Below are positions 51,071-62,854 of a stretch of 64,000 nt of DNA, piece by piece. The notes beneath the pieces were generated by a model. The model searched no databases. It saw only the letters and a program-made list of their open reading frames with translations, and was not told the origin of the DNA. This DNA comes from Puffinus mauretanicus. Lineage: Eukaryota; Chordata; Aves; Procellariiformes; Procellariidae. The DNA lies in assembly GCA_023333565.1 (NCBI GenBank), contig JAJKFH010003229.1, positions 496,001 to 560,000 on the forward strand. Direction: 5' to 3'. How positions within the stretch are numbered: position 1 is the first letter of the stretch; each line of letters begins with the position of its first letter. A program made the translations under genes and the position numbers.

Positions 51071-54000
51071 TTTACAAAGAAATACTGTTTCTTAGGATAC
51101 ACTGCAGGATTTTCCTATATATTTTGTTTTATCATCAGCTACAGTTACTACTATTTGTCTTCTTTCTGAAAATTCACGTTAATAGGCTTTCACAACATGT
51201 CAATATAGTTTCATGACCTTCACCGTGAAAACATGCTTAAGCTGTTTTGGAGCAAAAGAGCACTGCTATCTAATTTCAGCATTGTTTCCACTCATCCCAT
51301 TAGAAACTGAATGTATTTTTCTATATTGCACATATTTTTCCGTATCTGTGGAAGAAGATATGTTATTCTAATCCTCTTTTTCCTTAGCAATAAAAACATC
51401 CTGATAGTGGTCAGGAGATTGACTTAAAATAAAAAACATAATTATCATAATATATTGGGACTTTCAATTATGCTTTTAAAAATTACATATCTTTACCTCT
51501 CTCTATTTGCCTCTTCTTGCTGCGTTTCAAGTCATGATTACTGGCAAAATTCCATAAAGGACATTAGCAGCCTCATAATATCAATCACATTAGTAACATT
51601 CCAATTATTAGTAGCATCTTCATTTCAGCCTGTGGAGACAACCCCCAAAACCTCATTTTAAGCATGCAGCTTCCTCCTAATAGCACATGTACAGAGAGTT
51701 AGTTGCCTCAGAACATAATTGAAAAAACCCTCACAAACTGCGTGAAGCTAGTTTAGGCTAGTAATGGGAAATGCTGATCACAAGTCTACATCTGAAAACT
51801 TGTATTCCCCTACAGAGTTTATGAAGGACTGTAGGAGCATAAGTCCATGTATTAAGAGAAGGAATAGCTGCACAGAGGAAAGAGAGAGTCTCATCAATAA
51901 TAACATCTTAAAAGAAAATAAGTTGGATTTTGCTGTGAATACATGTTAAGAATACATCCTCTTCCACAGGGTACTAAAAGTTTTTTCCTAAGATTTCACT
52001 TCTCATAGACTAGCTTCACCTCTCTCTATTTTTCCTGCATTTAGTTCTGTCAGTAAGGATGTGTTCTGACAAAACTAAGTTAAAACATAATATTAAAGTT
52101 TCCCCTTAGTACCTATTTGACCTTATCTGATGGTCAGTACATTGCCAGAGATTTTTTTGGGCATCTATGAAACCATCAAATTTTTTCTGATAATAGATTA
52201 CAAACACACTGTTAAACAGAAGAAAAAAGCTTAGGGCTCTCTGGCTGTTAATAGTATCTGAGGTACTGACAAGCCTTCAGAAGACAAAGTGCAGAGCTAA
52301 GCATTCACATCACTACAAAAAAACCCACAAGCTGTGTAACAACGTTAGTGTAAAAGTTGTTTATTAAAATAGGTAAACCTAGGAAAACAGCTGCCAAATT
52401 GGAAATGGCAATTTATTTTAAAAAAATGTGAACTTTAATTCCTAGCAGTAAGAAAGAATATTTAAGACCCTCAGAAGTAACATGCTGATAGAAAATTTTC
52501 ATGTTATAGAGACCTATCTTTGTGCAAATGACCTAGTGAAAGGCAAGAGACTCTAACCTGAGCTCTCTTCTTTCATTTCCATAAAGGTCTTGACATGCAG
52601 ACAAACAAATTTGCAAGACTGGTATTGTGACACAACAATAGATTTCTCATTAGAGCACTTGTTCACCACTTGGCTTTCCTAAGTCTCCCAAAATGTTTTA
52701 CACAGTACGCACAATGAGCTTTAAAGTGTTCATAATATCCTATCATCTGTATTTTGCATGATACAATGATGGTGGCAGAACATTGTTGTTATGCATATTA
52801 GAGATTCAATACCATACTCAATGGCTTTAATGTTAAAAGAAATGGAGACAAAGGCTACCTTATTGCACCTTGAATAACAACCTTTTATTTCAAGTACTTA
52901 AACTTGTCACCCTTATTCAAACACACACACCCCAGGCTTTCTCCTAGTGATGTAAACCTTAGTTACAGTAGACACAACCTACAACCCAGATTATTTTTTC
53001 ACATTTGACAAACAAAAACTCTGGCAGAGGTAAACTGAAATAATACCTCGGCCTCTCTCTTCCTATGCAAAATCTAGCACCATTATACTATTACAAAGCT
53101 ATATGTATCTGTGGTACAACCAAATTCAGAAGTAAATCTCCTCTTGACAAAATCTTGGTCCTAATCCTCAAGAATCTAAACCTACCGCAGCAGGCAAACC
53201 CACTAAGTATCTGCAGCTGACAAACAGGTGGTGAATGCATGTATCTTGCCCCATCAGCCTGCCAGTCATTTAACAGTGGATAAATTGTTAGTTACACTCT
53301 TCTGTACGTTACTTCTTGGGGCACTGAATACACATTGCCTTTTTACAAAAGAAGAAAATATACTTTTAATCATACAAAAGAAAAAACATAACCGTTATCT
53401 ATCAGTGTCTGCACATATCAAAATACTGCTTATAGGAGGGCATTTCTGACTTACTCCTCTGCTGTTCTGCAGTCTTTGTAATTGTGATCTTTTTGCATAT
53501 TCTTTACCTCTTCTCACTTCCCCACCTACTTCTTATTTCCAAAAAACATGGAAGTATTCTGCTTTTGTTCTTTTTATGGTAAACAATGTAAGAACGAAGG
53601 CATTCTTACTGAAGGAAATACGTAAGTTCATCTTGTTCTTTTTCTCTTTCTCACATTATTCCTGCTTTAGGGCAGCAGTTACTGAAACCCCTAAGTAACA
53701 CTGGCCTGCTCAGTTAAAATCAAAGTTCAAGGTGGTAATGGTCTGATCACTAGAAGGGAATTCTCCTCACCTCCATAATGGCATATGTGTTCATAAAAGA
53801 TACCTTAACCGGCAAGTATCATTGTTGATATTCACTTGGTGATGCATTAAGACTATTGAACTACTAAAGTTCAAACAAAAAATAGCATATATCTGTCATG
53901 ACCATATTACCCCCCACCAATTGCAAAACAGGCAGCTACAAGGCTATGAGATATATCAATTAATATAGAAAACAAGTATTTTGTTTAAACAGAAGCCAGT

Positions 54001-54239
54001 TCACCCAAGGGTATTCAGATGACAGCTTTTGATGTGATTTGTCTTAATTTCATCCGGCTCAGTTCCACGCCCCAGTAAGATTTAGCTGTAGCAGCTCTTC
54101 CAGGTAGACTGCCATCACTTTTACACCCTTCACCCGGGAAGTGCTAGTTGTATAGGTACCACTGATCTACCAGAGAAGAAGTGACAGGTGCCCCACTTCT
54201 CAGCTTCCAGCAAAAATCCCACCCCCTCCCAGCAGCCTC
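51071..54239. other. Gene-free stretch
   Basis: AT-rich, with a short CA run at 52921-52932. No exon or transposon is supported. Confidence 0.55.
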
Positions 54240-54800
54240 AAGAGCCATTTGCCCCAGAAGTCACTCCCCTTCTTCCAGTCACATGATCTGATGTGATTGG
54301 CTGACAAGACCGCTCTCCCCCCTCTCCCCCCGCCACCCCCAGTTTACCCAGAAGTACATCAGGCCAAGAAGACCCTTCCCCTACATACACAGGGGCCACC
54401 ATTTTGTTTTGGCTGCCATTTTATGAAAGGGCTCCACCATTTTATGGCAGGGAGCTGCCATTTTGTTAAGCATCATACTGCTCTCTGCTCCTTTGGTTGA
54501 CAGCCATTTCTTGACACTGTCATACTTACGTGCTCTCAGGCAGCCTTGCGATTGGCTGGCAGGACGAGCTGCCCCTCCTGGTGTACCCAGAAGCACATCA
54601 GAAAAGGAAGTCCCCTGTCATTACATACATGGAAGATGCCACTTCTGAAAGCGTCATTTCCCACGTGTTTTCACACTCTGTTGTGATTGGCTGACAGCCA
54701 TTTCTTGACACTGTCATACCCACATGTTCTTAGGCAGCCCTGTGATTGGCTGCCCCTTCCTTTGGACCAGGAAGTGCTCAGATATAAAAATACAGACATT
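54240..54800 (+). repeat. Degenerate tandem array rich in CCAAT and CCATTTT motifs, ending at a TATA-like site
   Basis: A module with (T)GTGATTGGCTG recurs. ATTGG (inverted CCAAT) lies at 54296, 54551, 54686 and 54745. TACCCAGAAG-(C/T)ACATCAG lies at 54345 and 54584 (offset 239). GACAGCCATTTCTTGACACT lies at 54499 and 54693 (offset 194). Between them CCATTTT recurs at 54399, 54416, 54437 and 54458. GATATAAAAATA follows at 54781. The layout resembles an LTR U3 or other promoter with enhancer repeats, but no ends or coding part were found and I cannot name a family. Confidence 0.6.
54399..54465 (+). repeat. Four CCATTTT minisatellite units
   Basis: CCATTTT(G/A) starts at 54399, 54416, 54437 and 54458 (spacings 17, 21 and 21) within GGCTGCC/GCTCCA-type spacers. 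The complement AAAATGG is the core of YY1-type sites, so binding is possible but unproved. Confidence 0.75.
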
Positions 54801-55420
54801 TATATACTGTACTCACACACAGAGAAATATGTATAAAAGAGTATACAAATATGTATAAATACATATTTTATTGAGTTATACATAGATACATCACTGTTAA
54901 TATATCGTTTATATGATACATAATGTATATAATGTACATAATATATAAGCCTTTTTATCACCACCATCCTGCCTGCTACACCTCAAAAACAGTCATGGTC
55001 TTGAAATGCTAACACCATTTGTTTACTGTTGTACGCCCGGAAAAACTTGCTTAGCTGTACTAATTAATGGCCTTGTTTGTAAGTGTGTGTTTTGTTTCAT
55101 ATCCTGTGAACAATAGCCACAGTCTTATCAGCACAGCTAGCACTTGTATGACCACTCCCACGACATCCACAAGTCTTTGTCATAACACTACCACCAGCCC
55201 TTTTATCACTGCCATCCTGCTGACTGTTCCTCTGCACCAGATAATAATCACGGTCTTTCAAGAGCAACACCCCATTGCTCTTACTGTTGTTCTTGCTCTT
55301 TCTGCAGTAGCTGTGATCTCTGAGAGCATGGGGCTCATGCAGTCTGTGCTCCAAAGCCTGGGTCTTGTTGCTTTTGTATTAATCAGGACAGTCTAACAGG
55401 ACAGTCTTGATTGCATGCTC
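54801..55420. repeat. TA-rich tract followed by a diverged ~250-bp duplication
   Basis: A TATA/TACATA-rich stretch (54801-54950) is followed by two related blocks. TTTTATCACCACCATCCTGC near 54953 and TTTTATCACTGCCATCCTGC at 55201 (offset 248) are each followed by a CTC(A/T)...CATGGTCTT or CACGGTCTT word and a ...TTACTGTTGT word. The frame 55067-55396 crosses the second block but shows no known domain. Confidence 0.5.
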
Positions 55421-58263
55421 TGCATCTTATTTTCAGCATCGACCTAAGTACAAGGAAACATATATAGCACCAGTTTGCACCCCGCAATGGTCTTACAGGT
55501 AGCTGTAAGATCCCTCACAAACATGGGGAAAGGAAGTTCCCAAGCCTGAGCTCTCATTTAGAAAAAGAAGAACATTAATTCTGATGAGAAGCTATAATGG
55601 GCTCTGTACAGAGCTCTCTACAGGGCAATTCACATCACCTACTGTAGGCAGACAACTTTCATCAGATATTTATACCATTAGCTTTCATGAGAGTGCAGAT
55701 ATACTAATCAAATCCCAAACCTAAGCAGTGGTCAGCTGCTCTAGAGGACTGCATTAGTCTTTCTGAATATTTCCAATAAGAAGTACAAAATCTTGAGATC
55801 TTCAAACAAACAAAAACCTCCAGATATTTAAATGTTATACATATTTTTAACTTTCCAGATGCTTTAGTGTCACATTTCAAAGCCTTTGCCTGCTATACAA
55901 AAGGCCTAAGTACATATGTAAAATAGGCCTAAAGACATAAAACGTAAAATCGAAGTTCTTGTGCAGCTAGAAAAGCAGGCATAACCTTCCTCTAGGAATA
56001 ATGACAAAACTACAGGACCTTGGAGCAGTTTCTTGCTACAGATGCATGAACAGACAAACTGAGTCAGACAAGGGCTATCTCTCTTTGGGACAGGGACAGA
56101 GACCAACAGCAGGTGCCTCAAGAGTACAAGGAGAACTGGGCAAGCTTAGAGAAACACTAGACATGTTTCTGGACTCCTGTTTAGTAGACCTGTTGGACTT
56201 TTCTGCTATAAATTTGACCACCAACTTTTTTCAGTCCATACCCACTATACTCTGGCTCTGAGTTGCTCATCTTTGCTACACAGATAGCAAAGTAACTCAA
56301 TATCCGCTTAGGTCTGTCAGTTGCTAGTTTCTTTTTTCTCATTTCTTGTATGGGAAGAAACAGTGAGTGTTTGTTCCTTATTCATCCTATCAGTCCATGA
56401 CTTTTAAGACCTTACCCTCTCAGGCATCACTTTGCCAGCCTAGGAAGTCCTAATCTAGTTAGATTTTTCCCACAAACAATGAATTAATACAGCAATGCAG
56501 TAAGTTTTTTGTTTCCTATCTTTGCCTCGTAAGTCTAAAAATTGGGATTTTTTTATTGTGACTTAGTGCTGAACTGGATTTTTCACGGAACTGTTAAATC
56601 CTAAGACGACTTCCCATCTAGCAGTAACCAGTTCAGAACTGACTACCAAGTATGGAAAGTATAAATTTTGTGAAACACACTTATATGTGAAACAGCTGCT
56701 GATTAGATCAGTAGCTTTGTGAGAAGCGGAATAAATTATTTTTTCTTTTCCCTTATCTGTGTTTATTTGTATATCTAGATATTAGAGGGAACAGATAAAT
56801 GCAGCATAATGCAAGGTTTTAGAGGTAAAGTCTAGATAATCAGAATTTTCTATGTTCTTTTTTGTAGTTCTTTGGGCATACTTTAATACTCTTTTCCTTC
56901 TCCCTGCCTTTCCCTGCCAGAAAAACACAGAAAAAACCTTCATGATTTTATATGTCACTTCTACTCTGAAAAAAAAATGAGAGGAAAAAATAGACTGAGG
57001 ACCCATACGCTTGTAGAAATAGAGAATGTAATCAGCTTGTCAGTTCTTTCCTCAAAAAACTGTTCCACAGCTCCAAAGTAGCTGCAATCAGATGTAAGCT
57101 CTGGCATGTAGCAAAAACTCCTTCAAAGTCAGCAGACTTGTTGGATGATCCTTGTAAACTTAGCAAGAACTCCCTCCTCCTACAAACACCCCTCATATTT
57201 TGTAGAGAGAAAAGCGTAACGTAAGAAAAGAGACAAGATATTTAAAGAGAACCTGATTTAGTAAACTGTGGTCTCAAAAAGCAATAGATAAGTCTTTTCT
57301 GTCTCCTTGTTCATGACATGATAGGAGCAAAAAGCATTTAAGACTTTTATTTGACTGGGTTTCTTTCAATAGTTTTAAAATCTCACAAGAAATGTGAGAT
57401 TTTTTTCCCACTGTTTTTTTAACAAATAAATACATAGCATGCTTTTTTTTTAAAAGCTACTTATTTCTAGGCCACTATTGCTATGACCTTTTGTCAGGAT
57501 TTTTCAAAGCATCCAATGCAAACAGAGGTAGTAATATCTAAGTCCTTAGAGATACTATACTCATGTTCTAGGTCAAAGTGGCAATCAAATACAGTCAATA
57601 TGAAATTGTTGAACTTAACCTTTTGACTTCTTTGCATAGTATTTTTTGAACTTTGCAATTTTTAGGTGACTTTGGGTTTTTTGAGTTTTTTTCTTCTCCA
57701 GTCACTAGCGTAAAGAACTTTTCATATTACCTTTTCAAGAGTGTTCTGTACGATTGCAGCAGTTTTCCAGAGTGACACTCATGATGAAAGCAGTAGCTTC
57801 AAGAAGAGTCACTTTCTAATCACTCAGCTTACGCCATGTATTCTCTTTGGTTTATCAGAACATTTCTAAAGAACAGCAGGACAGAAGTAGCATCTCTTTA
57901 ATTAAATATCTATTGAAAAACAGAAAAGAGACTTGGGTCCAGACTCTGTGAGTGAGAAGGGGAGCAGAGAGAGGAGGAAACAAGAGTTGCATTCTTATAA
58001 AGGCAGGTCAAACCTGGGAATTAATTTCCTTTACCAGTAAGTTTTGAAACATAACTTCCATGCAGAATTCATCAGAATGAAAGCAGATTTGTTGTAACTA
58101 AATGCAATAAAATTGTTTTCCAATCAGCTATTTCAATTCCTTTTTCAACACCTTGTAACAAAAAAGTGAAAATAATAGTTTAACCAAAAATGTTTTCACT
58201 TTAGTCCTATTTGAGTTCAAAATATTAAATGTTTATTTCATTTCCACATAGAAATGAAGTTAT
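55421..58263. other. Gene-free stretch
   Basis: I see no supported exon, RNA gene or transposon. Confidence 0.55.
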
Positions 58264-58493
58264 TAATTTGTCCTGGTTTTGGCTGGGATAGGGTTAAATT
58301 TCTTCCTAGTGCTGTGTTCTGGATTTAGTATGAGGAGAATGTTGACAACACAGAGATGTTTTCAGTTGTTGCTAAGTGCCCTCCTAGTCCAAGGACAGCT
58401 CCCGTGCCTACTGACTGAGCTAGGTACACAAGATGGGAGGGAACATAATCAGGACAGCCAGTCCAGCTGCCTAATGGGGTATTCCACACCATG

Positions 58494-58501
58494 TGACGTC
58501 A
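58494..58501 (+). promoter_or_regulatory. Consensus CRE TGACGTCA in LTR U3
   Basis: A full palindromic CREB/ATF site. The other five LTRs of the family have a one-base CpG-decay form at the same place. Confidence 0.75.
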
Positions 58502-58612
58502 TGCTCAGTATATGAATGGTAGGCGTGATCCAGGAAGTACCGATCGCTACTTGGTTATTGGTCAGCGCGGGTGGTGAGCAACTGCATTGTGCATCACTCA
58601 TTTTGCATATTC

Positions 58613-58658
<46 letters not shown>
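58613..58658. repeat. (TTA)n microsatellite inside the LTR
   Basis: About 15 uninterrupted TTA units lie in the R region just before the poly(A) signal. Related LTRs have only short TTATTG/TTGTTG patches here, so this is an expansion special to this copy. Confidence 0.92.
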
Positions 58659-58818
58659 TTCCCTTTTCTGTTCTATTAAACTGTCTTTATCTCAACCCAC
58701 AAGTTTTTCCCACTCTTACCCTTCTGATTCTCTCCCCGTCCCACTGGGGGGGCGGGGGGGAGTGAGTGAGCGGCTGCGTGGTATTTGGCTGCCTGCCAGG
58801 TTAAACCACGACAAATTT

Positions 58819-59276
58819 AAAATATTTGTCCCCAAAGCCATATTTTTGTGAGAATTTAAATACAAGTAGGTTAGTATTTGAAAACATAAGGGTTTTTTTT
58901 TTTAAATTTTCACTATGTACCTTCAAATTTTACATGGAGAGTTTTTTGGAAATGGTTTTTATTGACAATAACACAGTGACATGTTTCTTATGAAGACATG
59001 TCTTTCTAGTATCCAGTTAATCAGAAAGATTACAGAGGGCACTTTAAACATTACAGTGCTAACACCCTTGCTTATGTTGATTTCTTCCTACTAGGGTCCT
59101 AGAATACCAGCATTTGCCTACTCTTTAATTGCAAGGATTATTGGGCAGTACAGGTTACACCACCTGGCCAAAAACCTCTATATTTTATGAGGCTAAAAGT
59201 GATACTCACAATGTCATACTGTTACATAATCTATTCATAGATGTACTTGATTTTTGCTCTGCTAGGAAACCTCAGA
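58819..59276. other. Unannotated spacer between LTRs
   Basis: AT-rich. I see nothing beyond a T run at about 58892-58902. Confidence 0.55.
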
Positions 59277-60033
59277 GAAACCACCACCCAGAGGACAGAG
59301 GGAGAAAAGATGAAGAAAAAGCTTGTGGATTGAGATAAAGACAGGGAGATAACTTAACAATTACCATTACAGGCAAAACAGATTTGACCTAGGGAAATTT
59401 AGTTTATTGCCAATTAACAATAGAGTTGGCTGGTGAGAAACAAAGACCTGCGCCCTTCCTCTTCCCAGGTTCAACATCACTCGTTCATTCCTGACTCCTT
59501 TACCTCCTCCCCTCCAAGCCCCACAGGGGATGGGGAACGTGCTCAAGTCCATGACAGCTCCTTTCTGCCACTCCTTTCTTCTTATACTTTTCCCCTGCTC
59601 CAGCGTGGGTCCTTCCCACGGGCTGCAGTCTTTCAGGATAAACCTGCTCCAGCATGGGCTCTCCACAGTCTCTCCCAGTTCCTTCAGGGCACATCCACCT
59701 GCTCCAGTGTGGTCTCTCCAGGGGCTGCAGGGGAGCCCTGCTGGGGTGCCTGGAGCACCTTCTCCTTCTCCTCTCCCTCTCCCCTCGGGGCTCGCAGGGC
59801 TCTTTCTCACACTTTTCCCCTCACTTCTTCACAGCCGGGCAGCGTTTTGCCCTTCCTTACCCAGGCTCTCCCCGAGGCGCCGCCACCATGGCTGCGGGGC
59901 TCAGCCCTGCCCTGCGGGGGGTGGGTTGGGGCCGGCTGGAACCGGCTGTGTCCGGCACGGGGCAGCCCCGGCCGCTCCTCACAGGGGCCCCCCCGAGCCC
60001 CCTGCCAGCCCCTGGGCACCTGCACCCCCTACA
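59277..60033 (-). mobile_element. Long-type ERV LTR, minus strand, diverged
   Basis: Read on the minus strand it starts TGTAGGGGGTGC (60033) and carries the same order of blocks as 18421-19565: the GC-rich U3 start, the CAGG(C/T)(A/G)CC block, CTGGAGCA repeats (about 59730-59590), the A/T-rich R-like block (59395-59420) and GGTTTGCC-type sequence. The U5 end beyond about 59277 is not recognisable, so that boundary is approximate and no sure target duplication is seen. The CpG-rich U3 start (59860-60010) is unusual for this AT-rich window. The long frames on both strands (up to 234 codons) are repeat artefacts. Confidence 0.8.
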
Positions 60034-61700
60034 AAAATGGACACTTATGGTTTGTGAAAGCTAAGACTGTTCTTTTCTGTCATTTGACTTGCTCCACTTC
60101 CCTCTGGAAAAAAACCCTTGGCAAGGTTGGTAAGTAAAGGAGTCCTACAGAAATTTTACACTGAGAAACAGAAGCTGCAATGACATTAGACTATGTGCTG
60201 ATTGCATTCCTGTAAAGCGTTCCTGTGCACAGGGATTATCTTCTTTATTTTTTTTTAATTAAAATCTGAATATAGCTGGTCAACGTTTTTCTGGAAGTAG
60301 CTTATTTTTCATAAAAGTTGTAGCTGTGGCTGGAACAGACTATCTAATGAATTGTGTCAAAATGGTGAATTATGACTAAACTGAAAGAAAGAAAAACATT
60401 TAAAATGTATACCATCCCCTCACCCCAATATCCATATTTCTTTAAAAGAAACAGTTATCTTAATATTTGTTTGCTTTAAAGAAGTTTGATACCTTCTGTG
60501 TAACTTTTATAAAAGGGATGGCAGAGCAAATAGCATGGCACCCTCCCACCCCCAGCCCCTTATGAGCTTCTGTGACTTTGAGAAGTTACCTGAGACACAT
60601 ACCAGGATCCATTCCTGTCTTCTCAATTCATAGCAAGTATTTGAATCTGTATCTTTCATGCCTAAAGACTATGTAGCTCAAGATCCCTTACTAATCTTCA
60701 CTAATTTCACAACTACTTTTGTCTGATGCTGATGAAGCACCTTTTTAATCAGAAAGTCTAGGGGAAAAAAGTATTTTATTCCCACTTCCTTCTCCCTAAC
60801 CCCAAGATTCTAGTTTTTTGCAAACACAAAATGAATCCTTATTCTCATGTGACTGTATGTTATTGCTTCTGTTAGGTTTTTTCAGTTCAGGGGCCAAAAC
60901 ACGTGCATGTCTGATCCTCACAACAACAATTGACAGTTTCATATTAGATTATAAGGATACATCAAGCAAATAAAAACTTCAGGTTTGTTTCAGGAAATGT
61001 GTGCACCTTACTGCAATTAAATATCAATTCCAATCCACTAACACCTCCTCCACAAAATACAGTTCAAATCCTTGTGAACATGATCTCTTTGCCTTCAAGT
61101 TCATATTGAAATTGATTTCTTTCAAATAGGTGAAAATCATACTTACTGTTAAAATGGACATAGTTGAAGACCTCTAGTCTGTTTTTTATTCCCCACAACA
61201 CATAGCAGAACAGTTTACTTCTCATACACTTTTTGCTGCACATTGGAGTCACTTCACTATAATGCCATATTCCAGCAAGCTTCCACCATCAGCAAGAGAT
61301 TTTTTTAAAAACATTTTAATCTTTGTTGTTGTTGTTGTTTTGGGGGTGAGGGTGGGTTTGAATGAGTCTTCTTCAGAAACCCTGGCAACTTTGTTGCTAT
61401 GGAGATGTCCACCACTAGGTCAGCTTCTTACCCAGTACCTGTTTTCCTCATCATTGACTACTTTCACATCAGCTTCAGTGATGAGTTATAGACCTGGTTG
61501 CAGGCAGCTTATCATTTGCATATGATCCCCTGAAGGGTAGCAACAAAAAACACAGTTTTCACCTTGTCTCAAGCTGTCAGCTTCAAAGCCTCAGCAAAAA
61601 TACTGGAGCTAGCATATACAAAGGTCAAAAACACTGCAATAATTGCTATCAACTCAAGTTTGCCATCCACATCCAGAATATGAGGCAAAAATATTTATAT
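60034..61700. other. Gene-free stretch with possible regulatory words
   Basis: No exon or transposon is supported. A (TTG)n run lies at 61322-61340. The part 61375-61525 has GTTGCTATGG (half of an RFX-like X-box, 61396 area) and an octamer ATTTGCAT at 61514-61521. Confidence 0.45.
61514..61521 (+). promoter_or_regulatory. Octamer motif ATTTGCAT
   Basis: A perfect POU-factor octamer sits between ATC and ATGAT in a near-palindrome. Function is not shown. Confidence 0.3.
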
Positions 61701-61705
61701 ACAAA
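61701..61705. repeat. Target-site duplication ACAAA (left)
   Basis: ACAAA lies before the LTR and recurs exactly at 62282-62286. Confidence 0.93.
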
Positions 61706-62281
61706 TGTCGTGGTTTAACCCCAGCCGGCCACTGAGCACCATGCAGCCGCTAGCTCACCCCCCTCCCGGGTGGGATGGAGGAGAGAATCAGAAGGGTAAA
61801 AGTGAGAAAACTCATGGGATGAGATAAAGACAGTTTAATAGGGAAAGCAAAAGCTGCGCACGCAAGCAAAGCAAAACAAGGAATTCATTCACCACTTCCC
61901 ATTGGCAGGCAGGTGTTCAGCCATCGCCAGGAAAGCAGGGCTCCATCACGCGTAACGGTTACTTGGAAAGACAAACGCCATCACTCCAAACGTCCCCCCT
62001 CCTTCTTCTTCGCCCAGCCTTATATGCTGAGCATGATGTCACATGGTATGGAATAGCCCATTGGCCAGCTGGGCCAGCCGTCCCTGCCACACTCCCTCCC
62101 AGCCCCCCGCGCACCTGGCAGGGCATGGGAAAATGAAAAGTCCTTGACTAGAGTAAACATTACTTAGCAACAACTAAAATATCAGTGTGTTGTCAACATT
62201 ATTCTCATACTACAACCAAAACACAGCACTATACCAGTTAATAGGAAGAAAATCAACTCCATCCCATCTGAAACCAGGACA
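61706..62281 (-). mobile_element. Solo ERV LTR, minus strand (TGTCCTGG family, long type)
   Basis: The sense strand runs from TGTCCTGGTTTCAGA to CCACGACA, 576 bp, between exact ACAAA duplications. TGACATCA lies at 62041-62034 on the minus strand, with a TATAAGG core-promoter remnant after it (about 62024-62018). It is closest to 20759-21344 and the outer LTR at 37958-39027, with shared GGAATTCATTC and CAGGCAGGTGTTCAGCC words. No coding region is present. Confidence 0.95.
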
Positions 62282-62286
62282 ACAAA

Positions 62287-62849
62287 AATACGCAGTCTGT
62301 ACCAGCCAGAGTGGTGGACACTGGAAGCTTCTTTATTTACCATGAATAAGAGGAGCTTTAAAGAACTGCATTAAAAATCAGAATGGGCCTACTACACTGC
62401 CACACTTAGTTTTAATCATGGACCTTTTCTGCTTGCATATTCAGGACAACCTTCAAGGTCATAAGTATATTCTGTGTATAAAAAATTTTGTTTAACACTA
62501 GTTCTAGAGATACGGGACTCTTCTGATGTTCCTGTGCAGAAACAAATGTCTAGAACCTGAAATTAATATTAGTGCTTAGCAGTTTCTGCCACAATAGCAT
62601 AAGACAGTCCCAAGGTTTGAGGCTGTTACCATTTTCTCACCCGGGGCTGAAATTTCTTCAGTGTTCAGTGGTCACTAAAACAATCAAGACATTGCAATTG
62701 TATTCTACAAAACCAGTATAATTGCACTATAAGGTAAACAGTATGAGATCTGTACAAAAGTAACACTTTCATGCAAATTGCTCTTTAGGTTTCTATATTC
62801 TCTTAAGCATTAACTCTGCCTTAGTGCTCTCCCACATGAAGTGGGATCC
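62287..62849. other. Unannotated spacer between LTRs
   Basis: I see no gene or recognised repeat. Confidence 0.55.
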
Positions 62850-62854
62850 CTCTT
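62850..62854. repeat. Target-site duplication CTCTT (left)
   Basis: CTCTT directly precedes the LTR and recurs exactly at 63432-63436. Confidence 0.93.

Larger units (their letters stand above)
58269..58813 (+). mobile_element. Solo ERV LTR, plus strand, with the intact CRE (TGTCCTGG family)
   Basis: The LTR starts TGTCCTGGTTTTGGC and ends CCACGACA, 545 bp. The flanks read AATT before (58265-58268) and AATTT after (58814-58818), so the duplication is 4 bp, or 5 bp if the first T is shared. It keeps a consensus CRE TGACGTCA (58494-58501), but the TATA position reads TATATGAA. It contains a (TTA)n run and ATTAAA (58675-58680). By eye it is more diverged than the two young copies. No retroviral coding sequence is present. 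Its frames of 78 and 111 codons are incidental. Confidence 0.93.

Noticed and set aside
55067..55396. 109-codon frame rich in S, T, V and I
   Set aside because: It crosses a diverged 250-bp duplication, has no homology that I recognise and no splice or promoter support. Kept only as part of the repeat block.
59433..60137. 234-codon plus-strand frame
   Set aside because: It spans a minus-strand LTR and its flank. P/S/L-rich sequence reflects the LTR composition.
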